Origin: JAPWJZ01 sp964575605
GTDB lineage: Bacteria > Pseudomonadota > Alphaproteobacteria > Micavibrionales > UBA2020
NCBI GenBank assembly: GCA_964575605.1
Contig: CAZNRN010000014.1
Coordinates: 1-64,000, forward strand
Direction: 5' to 3'
Length of the DNA stretch: 64,000 bases
Of the stretch, positions 36,941 through 45,900 are shown in pieces. A program made the position numbers and the translations under genes. Every line of letters starts with the position of its first letter. Position 1 is the first letter of the stretch. The notes beneath the pieces are model-generated. The model saw only the letters and a list, made by a program, of their open reading frames with translations, was not told the DNA's origin and ran no database searches.

Positions 36941-37561
36941 ATGAAAAAATTTATCCCCTGCTCCCTCGCGCTCTCGCTCCTTGCTGCAACCGCCTTTGCC
37001 GCCGAAACGCCATATGTGCCCGCAGGCGAAGCAACGCTGAAACAGATCGAGGCGCGTTCGAATCCTTCTGCTGATAACATGAGCCTGCTGGCCGCTCTCG
37101 CGGGCAACTGGGTCTACACGGCGCTTGTCTGGGCGAAGCCGGACGCCAAACCGCAGGCAGCCGACGGCAAGGTTGTGAACGAGATCGTGCTCGACAACCG
37201 CTTCCTCGCGTCGAACTTTACAGGCTATGTGAACATCGATGGTATCGAAATGCCCTACAAGGGGCAAAGCCTGACCGGCTACGACACGGCAAAGAAATCC
37301 TTTACCTCGAACTGGGTCGATACGCTCGGCACCGGCATTAGGGCAGGCATCGGCACTTATAATGAAAAAGAAAAAACCATTACTGAAACCGGTCGCTTCA
37401 TCAACCCCATCACAGGCGCTGATGAAAATTTCCGTGCCGAAACCCGGCTCACTAGCCCTGAAACCTATGAGCGCACGGTGTTTACAACGGGAAAATCTGG
37501 CAAGGAAGCAAAGCTGATGGAGTTCAAATATACAAAGCCTGGGTATGTGAAAGCCGAATAG
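36941..37561 (+). CDS. Exported DUF1579-like protein
   Basis: 206 residues: signal peptide (MKKFIPCSLALSLLAATAFA), then a calycin-like beta-barrel domain with LLAALAGNWVYTALVWAKPD, VNEIVLDNRFLASNFTG, YKGQSLTGYDTAKKSFTSNW and YERTVFTTG, matching the DUF1579 pattern (G-x-W, R-F/L, G-Y-D-x3-K). Such proteins are periplasmic with unknown ligands. Convergent with chrA, 4 bases apart. Confidence 0.8.
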   Translation: MKKFIPCSLALSLLAATAFAAETPYVPAGEATLKQIEARSNPSADNMSLLAALAGNWVYTALVWAKPDAKPQAADGKVVNEIVLDNRFLASNFTGYVNIDGIEMPYKGQSLTGYDTAKKSFTSNWVDTLGTGIRAGIGTYNEKEKTITETGRFINPITGADENFRAETRLTSPETYERTVFTTGKSGKEAKLMEFKYTKPGYVKAE

Positions 37562-37565
37562 ATTT

Positions 37566-38843
37566 TTATATGAGTTTGAGCGCCCCTCCCAACACCGCAC
37601 AAACACCGAGCGTCTCCAGCATATTGCGCTTCAGCCAGAAGGTCATGGCCGCGGCAACGGCCGCGATGCCGAGTGCGTAGAAATCGGGCTGGCCTTTATT
37701 GATTGTCACATGCAACCCGAACCAGACGGCAAGGTTCAGGATTACGCCTGTCACAGCTGCTGTAATCGCGGATAGCACCGCGCTGACAGCTTTGTTGCCG
37801 CGGATGCGTTCGATGTAGGGCGCGCCGGCGAAGATCCAGAGGAAGCAGGGGGCGAAGGTGACCCAGGCGGCGATAACTGCGCCAGCGACGCCTGCCAGCA
37901 TCCCGCCCTGCTTGTATGCCGCCATGAAGCCGACATATTCCAGCACGAGTATCAGCGGGCCCGGCGTGGTTTCGGCGAGGCCGAGGCCGTTCATCATGTC
38001 TTCGGCCGACAGCCATTTGAAGTTCTGCACGGCTTCCTGCGCGACATAGGTAAGCGCGGCATAAGCGCCGCCGAAGGTGACGACCGCCATTTTGCTGAGG
38101 AATACTGCCAGCTGTGCAAGGACGCTATCGGCATTCCAGACGAAAAGACCGGCCACGGGCAGCAGCCATATCGCCAGCCAGGCAAGGATGGTCAGCATAT
38201 CGCGGCGCCTGTCGGGCACAGTATGGGCGAGCAATCCGGCCGCGGCCATTTTGTCGACAACGCTTTTAGCCTTATCTTCTTTAATGTCCTTTTGCTTTTG
38301 CGCGAACAGTTGCGGCGCGAAGCGGTTACCGGCAAGCCCCGCTGCTGCGGCCGCGACGATGACAAGCGGGAAGGGGATATGCAGGAAGAAAATCGCGATG
38401 AAGGACAGTGCAGCCAGCGCGACCAGCATCGCGTTATGCAGCGCGCGTTTGCCGATGCGCAGGAGCGCTTCGATAACAATCACCAGCACAGCGCATTTGA
38501 TGCCGAAGAAAACGGCGCTGACCAGCGGCACGGCATGGAACGCCGCGTAGGTGGCCGAGAGCGCGAGCATCACAAGAAAACCGGGCAGCACAAAGAGCAG
38601 TCCCGCGACAACACCGCCCCATGTCTTGTGCAGCAGCCATCCGATGTATGTCGCCAGCTGCATCGCCTCTGGCCCGGGCAGCAGCATGCAGTAATTCAAC
38701 GCATGCATGAAACGCTTCTCGTCGACCCAGTGTTTTTCCTCGACGAGGACTTTGTGCATGAGCGCGATCTGCCCTGCGGGACCGCCGAAGCTGAAAATCC
38801 CGATTCTGAACCATGTGGATAAGGCGTCGCGGCGTGAAATCAT
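37566..38843 (-). CDS. chrA: Chromate transporter ChrA (long-chain CHR family)
   Basis: Inner-membrane protein of 425 residues with two homologous halves. The CHR signatures are visible twice: FSFGGPAGQIALMHK plus LLPGPEAMQLATYIG in the first half, and VTFGGAYAALTYVAQ plus GLAETTPGPLILVLEYVGF in the second. CHR proteins expel chromate by proton-coupled exchange in characterised members; the physiological anion here is unknown. A hydrophilic loop (QKQKDIKEDKAKSVVDKMAA) joins the halves. Monocistronic. Confidence 0.93.
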   Translation of the reverse strand: MISRRDALSTWFRIGIFSFGGPAGQIALMHKVLVEEKHWVDEKRFMHALNYCMLLPGPEAMQLATYIGWLLHKTWGGVVAGLLFVLPGFLVMLALSATYAAFHAVPLVSAVFFGIKCAVLVIVIEALLRIGKRALHNAMLVALAALSFIAIFFLHIPFPLVIVAAAAAGLAGNRFAPQLFAQKQKDIKEDKAKSVVDKMAAAGLLAHTVPDRRRDMLTILAWLAIWLLPVAGLFVWNADSVLAQLAVFLSKMAVVTFGGAYAALTYVAQEAVQNFKWLSAEDMMNGLGLAETTPGPLILVLEYVGFMAAYKQGGMLAGVAGAVIAAWVTFAPCFLWIFAGAPYIERIRGNKAVSAVLSAITAAVTGVILNLAVWFGLHVTINKGQPDFYALGIAAVAAAMTFWLKRNMLETLGVCAVLGGALKLI

Positions 38844-38966
38844 CGCCCTGATATAGCACGTATTTCAGGCGGTGGCGGGCAGAATCGGTGGGGTACAATG
38901 GGAACACATTGAAATAAAATGAGCATAAACCAAACATATGAATTTATTGTTAAATTCGGGATGCAT

Positions 38967-38994
38967 TTGACAGCAATCTTTACCCTGTTAGCCT
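38967..38994 (+). promoter_or_regulatory. Possible promoter of the twin-paralogue/rSAM cluster
   Basis: TTGACA at 38967-38972, 16-base spacer and TAGCCT at 38989-38994, 40 bases before ATG 39035. The -35 is perfect; the -10 is weak. Confidence 0.35.
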
Positions 38995-39034
38995 GAAGAT
39001 AAGGAACAAACGAGACGAGGTACGAGACTAGAAA

Positions 39035-39583
39035 ATGACCAAGCAGAAACTGAAATTCAAAATCGAAGGAGGCCTGCAAAAATTAGCTGATTTCTATTCT
39101 GCAACCGATAAAGACACCCACGCACACGACACTTACTGGCACAATCCCGGCGCGCTTCTGGAGGCTCTCGCCGTCGCACCCGCCAAGGAAATACGGATTT
39201 CTACAGGCTACAAAAAACTTGCTGAGACTGCCCCCACGATCGATTTCGATAAATGGACTGGTACTTTTGACAGCGGCATGACGGACGGCGTAACGGCGGC
39301 TCCCCCCGGCACAGCCTACGCCTCCCTCATGCAGGCTGTCGACCCCGCGCAGCACTGCGGAAAAATTAGCGAAGATTTCGACAACGCCATCACCGTCACC
39401 TCCGTCGCGGTTGTCGTTGTGGTCGTGACCGTCACGGTTGTGAGCGGCCGCGCAGATTACAATAAAGAAACGCCGGCGCGCCTGCCGGTCCCTAATTCTC
39501 CCAAATTTATGGCCCCGAATTTTGCCGCCGAAATGTCGCGCACCGCGCAGGCAGTGGCAGAGCAGATCGGCTGGTTCTCTTAA
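39035..39583 (+). CDS. Membrane-anchored small protein, twin A of the radical SAM cluster
   Basis: 182 residues. The N-terminal 65 residues (MTKQKLKFKIEGGLQKLADF, HNPGALLEALAVAPAKEIRI, STGYKKLAE) are nearly superposable on the neighbour at 39688. A single transmembrane helix lies at residues 119-137 (valine-rich), followed by SGR and a tail ending EQIGWFS. No cleavable signal. The conserved N-terminal region followed by a variable part, duplicated just upstream of a radical SAM enzyme, resembles substrate/precursor organisation in peptide-modification clusters (inference). A purine-rich ribosome site (GAGACGAGG) precedes it. Confidence 0.75.
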   Translation: MTKQKLKFKIEGGLQKLADFYSATDKDTHAHDTYWHNPGALLEALAVAPAKEIRISTGYKKLAETAPTIDFDKWTGTFDSGMTDGVTAAPPGTAYASLMQAVDPAQHCGKISEDFDNAITVTSVAVVVVVVTVTVVSGRADYNKETPARLPVPNSPKFMAPNFAAEMSRTAQAVAEQIGWFS

Positions 39584-39597
39584 ACGAAACACACCCA

Positions 39598-39651
39598 CGG
39601 TCATCGCGCGAGAAGGAAGGAGCTGCTTTCATCAGAAGGGCGCGATGACCG
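39598..39651. repeat. Long inverted repeat between the twins
   Basis: CGGTCATCGCGC (39598-39609) pairs perfectly with GCGCGATGACCG (39640-39651) across a 30-base loop that itself contains GAAGGAAGGAG. It lies in the 104-base gap between the twin genes and may attenuate or process the transcript. Confidence 0.5.
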
Positions 39652-39687
39652 GGGCTTATTAAAATTCAACGTCCAGAAAAGGTTTAC

Positions 39688-40254
39688 ATGACGAAACAGA
39701 AGCTGACATTCAAGGTAGAAAAAGGTCTCGAGAAAATCGCCGGTATTTACGCCGCCGCGGATAAGGACGCAGGCGCAGCGCAGGCTTATTTCGACAACCC
39801 CGCCGCCCTGATGGAAGCGCTGCAGGTGGCGCCGCACCGTGAAATCCGCCTTTCTCCCGGATACAAACGTTTGGCGGATGCTTTGTGCTCTTTCGATTTC
39901 GATAGTTACCAGGCTGAACTTGCAGACGGGCCCAAGGGCGAATGCGGTCTCAGCCTCCCCATTCTCGACAACATGTGGAAAAAAGTGAGCGGCGTTGATT
40001 GCGCCATACACATCGACCGGGAACTGATTGCGGGGCCCATTGTGGCCGTTGCGGTTTCCATGATTACCGTTGCCGTCGCCTTTGTGAACTTGAGCGGCCG
40101 CAACGAAGACGAAGTTGGCGACAAGACACCCGTCGCCCCCGCCGTGCGCCGCCCCCGCGTGCCCGGCGGCCCCAAATTCTCTGCAACCAAAGAGGAGTTG
40201 CAACACCTGGCGCAGCATGCTCAAATCGTGGCGGACCATATCTGGCTGTCTTAA
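39688..40254 (+). CDS. Membrane-anchored small protein, twin B of the radical SAM cluster
   Basis: 188 residues, paralogue of the 39035 protein: MTKQKLTFKVEKGLEKIAGI, DNPAALMEALQVAPHREIRL, SPGYKRLADAL. The middle differs (two Cys in KGECGLSL and SGVDCAIHID), then a transmembrane helix at residues 113-133, SGR, a Pro/Arg linker and a helix ending ADHIWLS. The stop is 12 bases before the radical SAM gene, so they are an operon. Possible substrate or anchor for that enzyme (inference). Confidence 0.75.
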   Translation: MTKQKLTFKVEKGLEKIAGIYAAADKDAGAAQAYFDNPAALMEALQVAPHREIRLSPGYKRLADALCSFDFDSYQAELADGPKGECGLSLPILDNMWKKVSGVDCAIHIDRELIAGPIVAVAVSMITVAVAFVNLSGRNEDEVGDKTPVAPAVRRPRVPGGPKFSATKEELQHLAQHAQIVADHIWLS

Positions 40255-40266
40255 TTTGAGATACAC

Positions 40267-41358
40267 ATGGCTGTTTCGCACGACCTGATCAAGCATCGCA
40301 ACCTGACCTTGATGCTGACCTACCGCTGCAATGCGCAGTGCAGGGAGTGTGGTACGTTTTCCAGCCCACATGATAAAAACGACATCACACTTGAAACCGC
40401 CATCAATTCCATCAACTGGGCGCATGAATGCGGCCTGCCTCAGGTGATTTTTACGGGCGGCGAGCCTAGCTTGCGCTGGGATGACCTGGTGAAATGCGTT
40501 CGCCACGCAACCTCGCTCGGCATGTCGACGCGCGTCGTTTCGAACGCGCAATGGGCGGTCACGCCCGAAGCCGCCGAGAAAGGCATCCGAGAATTGCAGG
40601 AAGCGGGCCTTGGCGAAATTAACTATAGCACCGGCGACGAACACGTGCGCTTTATCCCGCTGCCGCATGTATTGAACGCCATCCGCGCGGCAGTGAAGGC
40701 GAAAATGCCTGTCGCCCTGATGTTCGAGCTGCGCGCGAAATCGGTGGTCGATGAAAAACAGCTGGTGGCGGATATAGAGACGCTGGCCTCGCCAGAAGAC
40801 CTGAAGCAATATTTCACTTTTATCCGCAGCCCCTGGATGCCGATCCGCCCCGACAATATCGAGGAATATCCGGAAGGGTTATACGCCAACAAGACCAACG
40901 TCGCGCACCGCACCGGCTGCGAAAGCGTGCTGTCGAACTACGTTGTCCAAGGCAGCGGTAAAATCGCGCCCTGCTGCGGCCTCGGCATGCGCACGGTGCC
41001 GGAATTGCAGATCGGCGATGCAATGGAAAACGTCGCCAACCCGCTGGCCAAGGCTATCGAGGAAGGGGAGAGCGACCTGTTCCTCTATGCGCTGCACAAA
41101 ATAGGCCCCGAGAAAATCGTCGCCTGGGCCGCGCAGAAAGATCCGTCTATCAAGTGGGAAAACATGTATGCCCACCGCTGCCAGGCCTGCATGCGCATCT
41201 ACCGCGACCCGAAGGTAAAACAGGTCATCATCGACCACATACAGGAGCTGATGGCCGAAATGGTCTATGGCGGAATGGTCTTGCGCCGTTTCGAGCAGAT
41301 GGCCGCAGAGGCACTCGGCGCCGTAACTGAAAAGCCGGATTTCCGGCACTACGTCTAG
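40267..41358 (+). CDS. Radical SAM enzyme with SPASM-like C-terminal cysteines
   Basis: 363 residues. The 4Fe-4S/SAM motif is Cys21-x3-Cys25-x2-Cys28 in YRCNAQCRECGTF; GGEP (64-67) is the SAM amino-group motif. Additional cysteines at 218, 236/237 and 305/308 (RTGCES, IAPCCGLG, HRCQACMR) fit a SPASM or twitch-type auxiliary cluster domain, as in enzymes that modify peptides and proteins. It follows two paralogous small proteins in an apparent operon. The reaction is unknown; a peptide or protein substrate is the likeliest given SPASM-type cysteines and neighbours. Its 3' end overlaps the convergent gene by 4 bases. Confidence 0.85.
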   Translation: MAVSHDLIKHRNLTLMLTYRCNAQCRECGTFSSPHDKNDITLETAINSINWAHECGLPQVIFTGGEPSLRWDDLVKCVRHATSLGMSTRVVSNAQWAVTPEAAEKGIRELQEAGLGEINYSTGDEHVRFIPLPHVLNAIRAAVKAKMPVALMFELRAKSVVDEKQLVADIETLASPEDLKQYFTFIRSPWMPIRPDNIEEYPEGLYANKTNVAHRTGCESVLSNYVVQGSGKIAPCCGLGMRTVPELQIGDAMENVANPLAKAIEEGESDLFLYALHKIGPEKIVAWAAQKDPSIKWENMYAHRCQACMRIYRDPKVKQVIIDHIQELMAEMVYGGMVLRRFEQMAAEALGAVTEKPDFRHYV

Positions 41359-42194
41359 GCAATTGCCTTCTTGATTTTAATCGGCTTCATGGCGACAGGC
41401 TGTGATGTCGTGATAACGACCGGAACGCTCTGCGCCTGCGGGGTTGCACCGGCAGCAATCGTTTGGTCTTGCGCTGCTGCCGCATCCCACTTCTTGCGCA
41501 GGCGGCGGCCCATGAAGCCCAGCACGAGGAGGCCACCCATGGTGGTGCGCTGCGACATCAGGCGCCAGTCGAAGCCATCCTGGGTGCAGTAGAAAATGGC
41601 GTCGGCGCTTTTTTCGCCGTGTGTGATGCCCTGAGCCGCGACCTTGGCCTGGCAGACGCGCAAGGCGGGAAGGGCGTCGACATCATTAGAATTCACCTGT
41701 TCGCGGTAGCGCCAGAGGTGGCCGGCGGGCGCCTGTGTTTTCAAAAAATCGGCCGCCAGCCTGCTGAATTCGCGCACTGAAATATCCGGGGTATGGATAA
41801 GGTGCATTTCGTACTGCCCGGCCGCTTCCTGCAGTTTCTTCTCGGTTTCCTCGGTGGTTGCGCGCAGCCATTTGGCGTCGTAATCGACCTTCAACGCCGG
41901 GCCATTCGCGTATTCGCGCAGCCACCACGCGGAGCGCTCGACATCCTTAATGCGTTCTTGCGCGTTTTTGAGCGAGGAGAGCTTGTCGGCCAGCTGATTG
42001 ACGTTATTGGCTTCTGCTTCAAGGGCCTTGATTTCGGTGTCGTGCCGCGCAGGGTCGGTTATGGCTTCGGCGTGATAGGCGCGCCAGCACATGCCGCCAA
42101 GGAACGCGAACAACGCCGCGACCATGCTTTTGCGAAAGCTGTAATCGAGCCAGGGGCGGATTTTTTTCTTTGTCGGCGATAGGGGCTCTGTCAT
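41355..42194 (-). CDS. Membrane-anchored coiled-coil protein with KPIKIKK tail
   Basis: 279 residues: basic N-terminus, one transmembrane helix at about 24-41 (MVAALFAFLGGMCWRAYHAE), a helical coiled-coil segment (EIKALEAEANNVNQLADKLS), a compact domain with two Cys (LRVCQAKVAA, IFYCTQDGFDWRL), a second short hydrophobic segment (MGGLLVLGFMGRR), then a Gln/Ala-rich linker ending MKPIKIKKAIA. That end belongs to the shared tail set. Strong promoter at 42316-42344. Function unknown. Confidence 0.75.
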   Translation of the reverse strand: MTEPLSPTKKKIRPWLDYSFRKSMVAALFAFLGGMCWRAYHAEAITDPARHDTEIKALEAEANNVNQLADKLSSLKNAQERIKDVERSAWWLREYANGPALKVDYDAKWLRATTEETEKKLQEAAGQYEMHLIHTPDISVREFSRLAADFLKTQAPAGHLWRYREQVNSNDVDALPALRVCQAKVAAQGITHGEKSADAIFYCTQDGFDWRLMSQRTTMGGLLVLGFMGRRLRKKWDAAAAQDQTIAAGATPQAQSVPVVITTSQPVAMKPIKIKKAIA

Positions 42195-42315
42195 GCGGCA
42201 ACCTCGAACTAAACGTCCGTGGTTGTTTTGGGAATACGGCGAGGTGACAGGCGAGAAACAAATCCACTTGAATGGAAAACCGCTCTGTCCGCTGAATGTA
42301 TTCGGCTTGGGAAAT

Positions 42316-42344
42316 ACTATATGCTCAGGATGATATTATGTCAA
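42316..42344 (-). promoter_or_regulatory. Strong sigma70-type promoter of the 41355 gene
   Basis: Minus strand TTGACA (42344-42339), 17-base spacer, TATAGT (42321-42316). The region reads TTGACATAATATC, identical to the 9.2-kb promoter over 13 bases. It sits back to back with a plus-strand promoter at 42354. Confidence 0.65.
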
Positions 42345-42353
42345 ATATAAAGA

Positions 42354-42383
42354 TTGAAATTAATATGTAAATTATGATATAGT
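42354..42383 (+). promoter_or_regulatory. Putative promoter of the 42425 gene
   Basis: TTGAAA (42354-42359), 18-base spacer, TATAGT (42378-42383), ending 41 bases before ATG 42425; divergent from the 42316-42344 promoter. Confidence 0.5.
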
Positions 42384-42424
42384 AGATACCATCACAGAAT
42401 TTAGAAGAATATTCAGGGGTTTAC

Positions 42425-42922
42425 ATGAAGTTAAGTGGTATTTTCAACCAGCCGGACCGCGCCGAGCAGCTCGATTGCCTTGAACAGGCGCTCCTGGCGC
42501 TCGAGGCGCAAAAGCGCCACCTTGATAAAGGCAGCGACCAGATCGCAAAGGCGAATTACGGCCTGATCCAGTCTGCCATGATCCTGAAGCGTGCCGAAGC
42601 CTATAACCACGGCCCTCTGTCGAAGGACAGCGTGGGATCAAGCTCGCTCGGCGACCAGCAGAAGAAAGTGAAAGAACTTCGTACCGGCCTCGCGCGCACC
42701 ATCGCGGCCGATGAAACGGCTGTCGCGACCGCCGTTGCCGCTGTGTTCAAGGGTGGCACCGCGCCGGAAGTGTTCAACAGCAGCGCCGCCGCCAAGCTCG
42801 AAAAGCCCGAGGTTATCAACCGCCAGATCGGCGCGATCAATAAGCTCATCGACGACGGCAGCCTCGGCAATACCGTCAAACGGGTTGCGTGGCAGGCGAC
42901 GCGCCTTTTCACCCATAACTGA
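42425..42922 (+). CDS. Hypothetical helical protein, 165 residues
   Basis: Soluble, helix-rich protein (RAEQLDCLEQALLALEAQKR, KKVKELRTGLARTIAADETA) without signal peptide or membrane segment. It has a plausible promoter and AGGGG-type ribosome site (CAGGGGTTTACATG). Convergent with the large gene at 42945. Family not recognised. Confidence 0.68.
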   Translation: MKLSGIFNQPDRAEQLDCLEQALLALEAQKRHLDKGSDQIAKANYGLIQSAMILKRAEAYNHGPLSKDSVGSSSLGDQQKKVKELRTGLARTIAADETAVATAVAAVFKGGTAPEVFNSSAAAKLEKPEVINRQIGAINKLIDDGSLGNTVKRVAWQATRLFTHN

Positions 42923-42944
42923 GATATCGGGAATTTACTGCCGC

Positions 42945-45900
42945 TTACAGGCCGGGCGCTTTCGGCTTGGCCGAAGCCGTGACAGTTACCGCCGCCGGAG
43001 GCTTCTCGCCGCCTGGCTGTCCTGACACGAATTTGCTGCCGACGGCATAGGCACCTTCGCCAAGCTGGCGGAGGCCGGATTTGTTTACAGCATATTCATC
43101 GCCCGCCGTCGCAATGACGACGCCGCGCACCGTTTCACGCGCCGCATCGCCGACGCCGAACCCGACAAGGTTGCCTGCGGCCTCGGCAGCGCCCGCGCCC
43201 AGTGCCGCCGTCGCGCGGCCGTATTCGCCGTTGAGGGCATAGGATCCAACTTCCCACAGCACGAAGCCGCCCGTCACGACCGCGCCGATAAGCGGAATGC
43301 GCTTGCCGACAAAGCCCAGCGCTTTTGCCACCGGTTTGATGGACGAGGTCAGCTCTGCCGCCGCCTCGTAGGTTTTTGCATTAAGCCCGATTTCCATCGC
43401 CGTGCCGGTCGCGGCGGACGCGTAATTGCCGCTCGCCACATCGACCGCGATCTGCGCCTTGCCGGCCGCTCCGCCCAGTTTCGCCTGCGTGCCGCTGTGG
43501 CCCTTGGTGGTGGGGGCGTCGGGGGAAGGTGTTTTTACAGTGGGGACATCGACAACCGCCTTGGCTATCACGGGCCTGGATGCCGGCGGTTTTGCGGCTG
43601 CTGTAAAGTCGGCCTTGGGCTTCGAGGACGGTTTTGGCAAGGCAGGGTCGTGATCGAATATTTGCGCTTTGAGCGGTTCGGTGCCCCAGTATTGCGCCTC
43701 TATGTTGCGCGGGCCGCCGGTGGCGTCCGTGGTGCCATGCGCTGCGATGGCGTCCGCGAACTGCCGCGCGTTCATCACGGTGCCATGCATGGGGCTGATG
43801 TCGGGCAGGAATTCGCCGTTGATGCCGGTCGCCTTGGTGTTAAGCACGGTGGTGCGGTAATTGCCCATGCTGTCGTCGAAGGTGATCGAGAATTTGGATA
43901 AATCTGCATCCTGCAGCGGCATGACCAGGACTTTGTTGCCGGGCGAGTTCATATTGGCGCGCACGGTTTCGGGGTCTTGCGTCAGGGCGAAGAATACGGG
44001 GTTCTGCCTGTCTTTTAACGCATCGGAATTATCGCGCACCCAGCTGTCTGCATCGGCGCGCAATTGATAATATTTCTTCTGGTCGCGGTGGCCGTTTTCA
44101 TCGGGTTCCTCGATGCCGCGGGTGGGGTGGACTTCCTCCATCTTCGCGATGGCCTCGTCCTTCGGCATATCCATGATGGTACTGAGCGGGTCGAAATCCG
44201 CGCTAAAGCCCCGCAGCAGGTACCAGCCCCTCAGCAACGTGCGCGCGGTCGGGGAAGATGGGCTTTCGATAGCCCCCTTCGCGAAATCGCCAAGGTGTTT
44301 TACGCCCGCCATGTCCAGTACGTCCGTCACCGGTTTTGGACCGTCGGCGCCAAAGGCTGCGTTTACAACCGCCCTGCGCGCGGCAACATCCTGCCCCTGC
44401 AACTGCTCCGCAATACCGAGGCCGATCAACTGGCTGGACGGGCGGTCGTTCAGGCGTTTGACCGCTTTTTCAAGCATGGCGACGGCGTCGGGCCCGCCCT
44501 GCATGGCCTTGAACACATCGTTGTATAACGGATTTGTATCCAGTGCGGCTTTCCAGTTCTGTCCCAGACGCGCTTCCATGATGGCGGGGGCATCGGTGGG
44601 GTGGCCCTGCGCAATATTGTCAAGCGTGTCCATCGCCGCCTGCGCGACAGGATAGGCTGCGACCTGTTTGGCGATGTCACCCGCGAAGTGCTGTTGCGCG
44701 GCCTTGGCGATGGCGGGATCGGGATGGTTGCGCAGGCCCTGAGCCACGATACCTTGCACGATGTAGGCCTGGATTTCTTCCATATGTTTCGGGTTGTCAC
44801 GGTAGCTGCGTCCGGCTTTCACCTGCGTATCGTCCGCCAGCGCATGACCCAGTTCATGCGCGAGGTAGATGACCGATTTCATGGTGCCGTCGTACTGGAA
44901 GTCGATGATTGCGCGGTTGCCACTGTTGTGATCGATCGGGAAATCTTGCCTCAGCGTCTTGACAGCGGGGTGTCCGTCGATGCTCATGGCGTCCTGCGGT
45001 GTCAGCCCAGCCGTGCGCACGCGCATCATGACGCCTTTGCCTTCGGGTACTTCACGGACGTTCATGCGCGCGGGATTGTCGAGAATCTCTTTAGCAGATG
45101 CCGCAAGGGCGGGATCGAAATCATGCAACGCGCCCAAAATGAGGCTTTTGGCCTTGTCGTAGCCGATTTGCGGGCCGGCAGAACCTGCAGCTGCGTAATC
45201 AAGGCCGGGAGCCGCTTGCGCCGCGTTTTTCATCAGTGCATCAACGGCTGAGGCGGGAAGGGCATCATTCCCTTGCGAAAGCAGGGATTGGAAGCGCGCG
45301 GGTATTGCGGGGCCGTCCCCGAGCATAAGCCTTGCACGTTGTTGCGTGGCGATAGTGCCTTCGATAACGCGGTCCAGTGTCTGCTGTTCAGCTGTCGTAA
45401 AGCTTCCGTAGGCGGTAGCGGGGTTCTGCCAGAGCTTTACAAGTTTGAAGCTCTCGCCCGTATTATCTGCCATATCTGGCAGGCCCTTGGCGTCACCCAG
45501 TTGCAGGCGTTCGTCGCCCTGGCTGAGCACACTATCCCATGCTGCTTTTGCCTTTTGCGAGCGTGTGGCGGCGTCCATGCCGTCGTACCTTGCGTCGAAT
45601 GCGAAGTCGGCCGCGATGTCGAGGTCGCCGATCGTGGGCCGCGCGCTGTTGTCGCGCACTGCGCTGCCGAAAAGGTAAAGGGAATTGATGCGGATGCCAT
45701 CGATATCGGCGGGCGCGGCATCAAGCCGCTGCTTGACCAGCCTTGCCTGTTCTGCCGCTTCTTCCGGCGTCATGCGCGGCTGGCTGGGCGCGTTTGCGAC
45801 CTGTCCGGTGAGGTTCGAAAGCGCGGCCTTGCCCGGTTCTACACTGCGGCGGCGCGCGGTTGCATCGTCCTCCAGCCATCCGGCGGCCTGAAGGCTTTCA

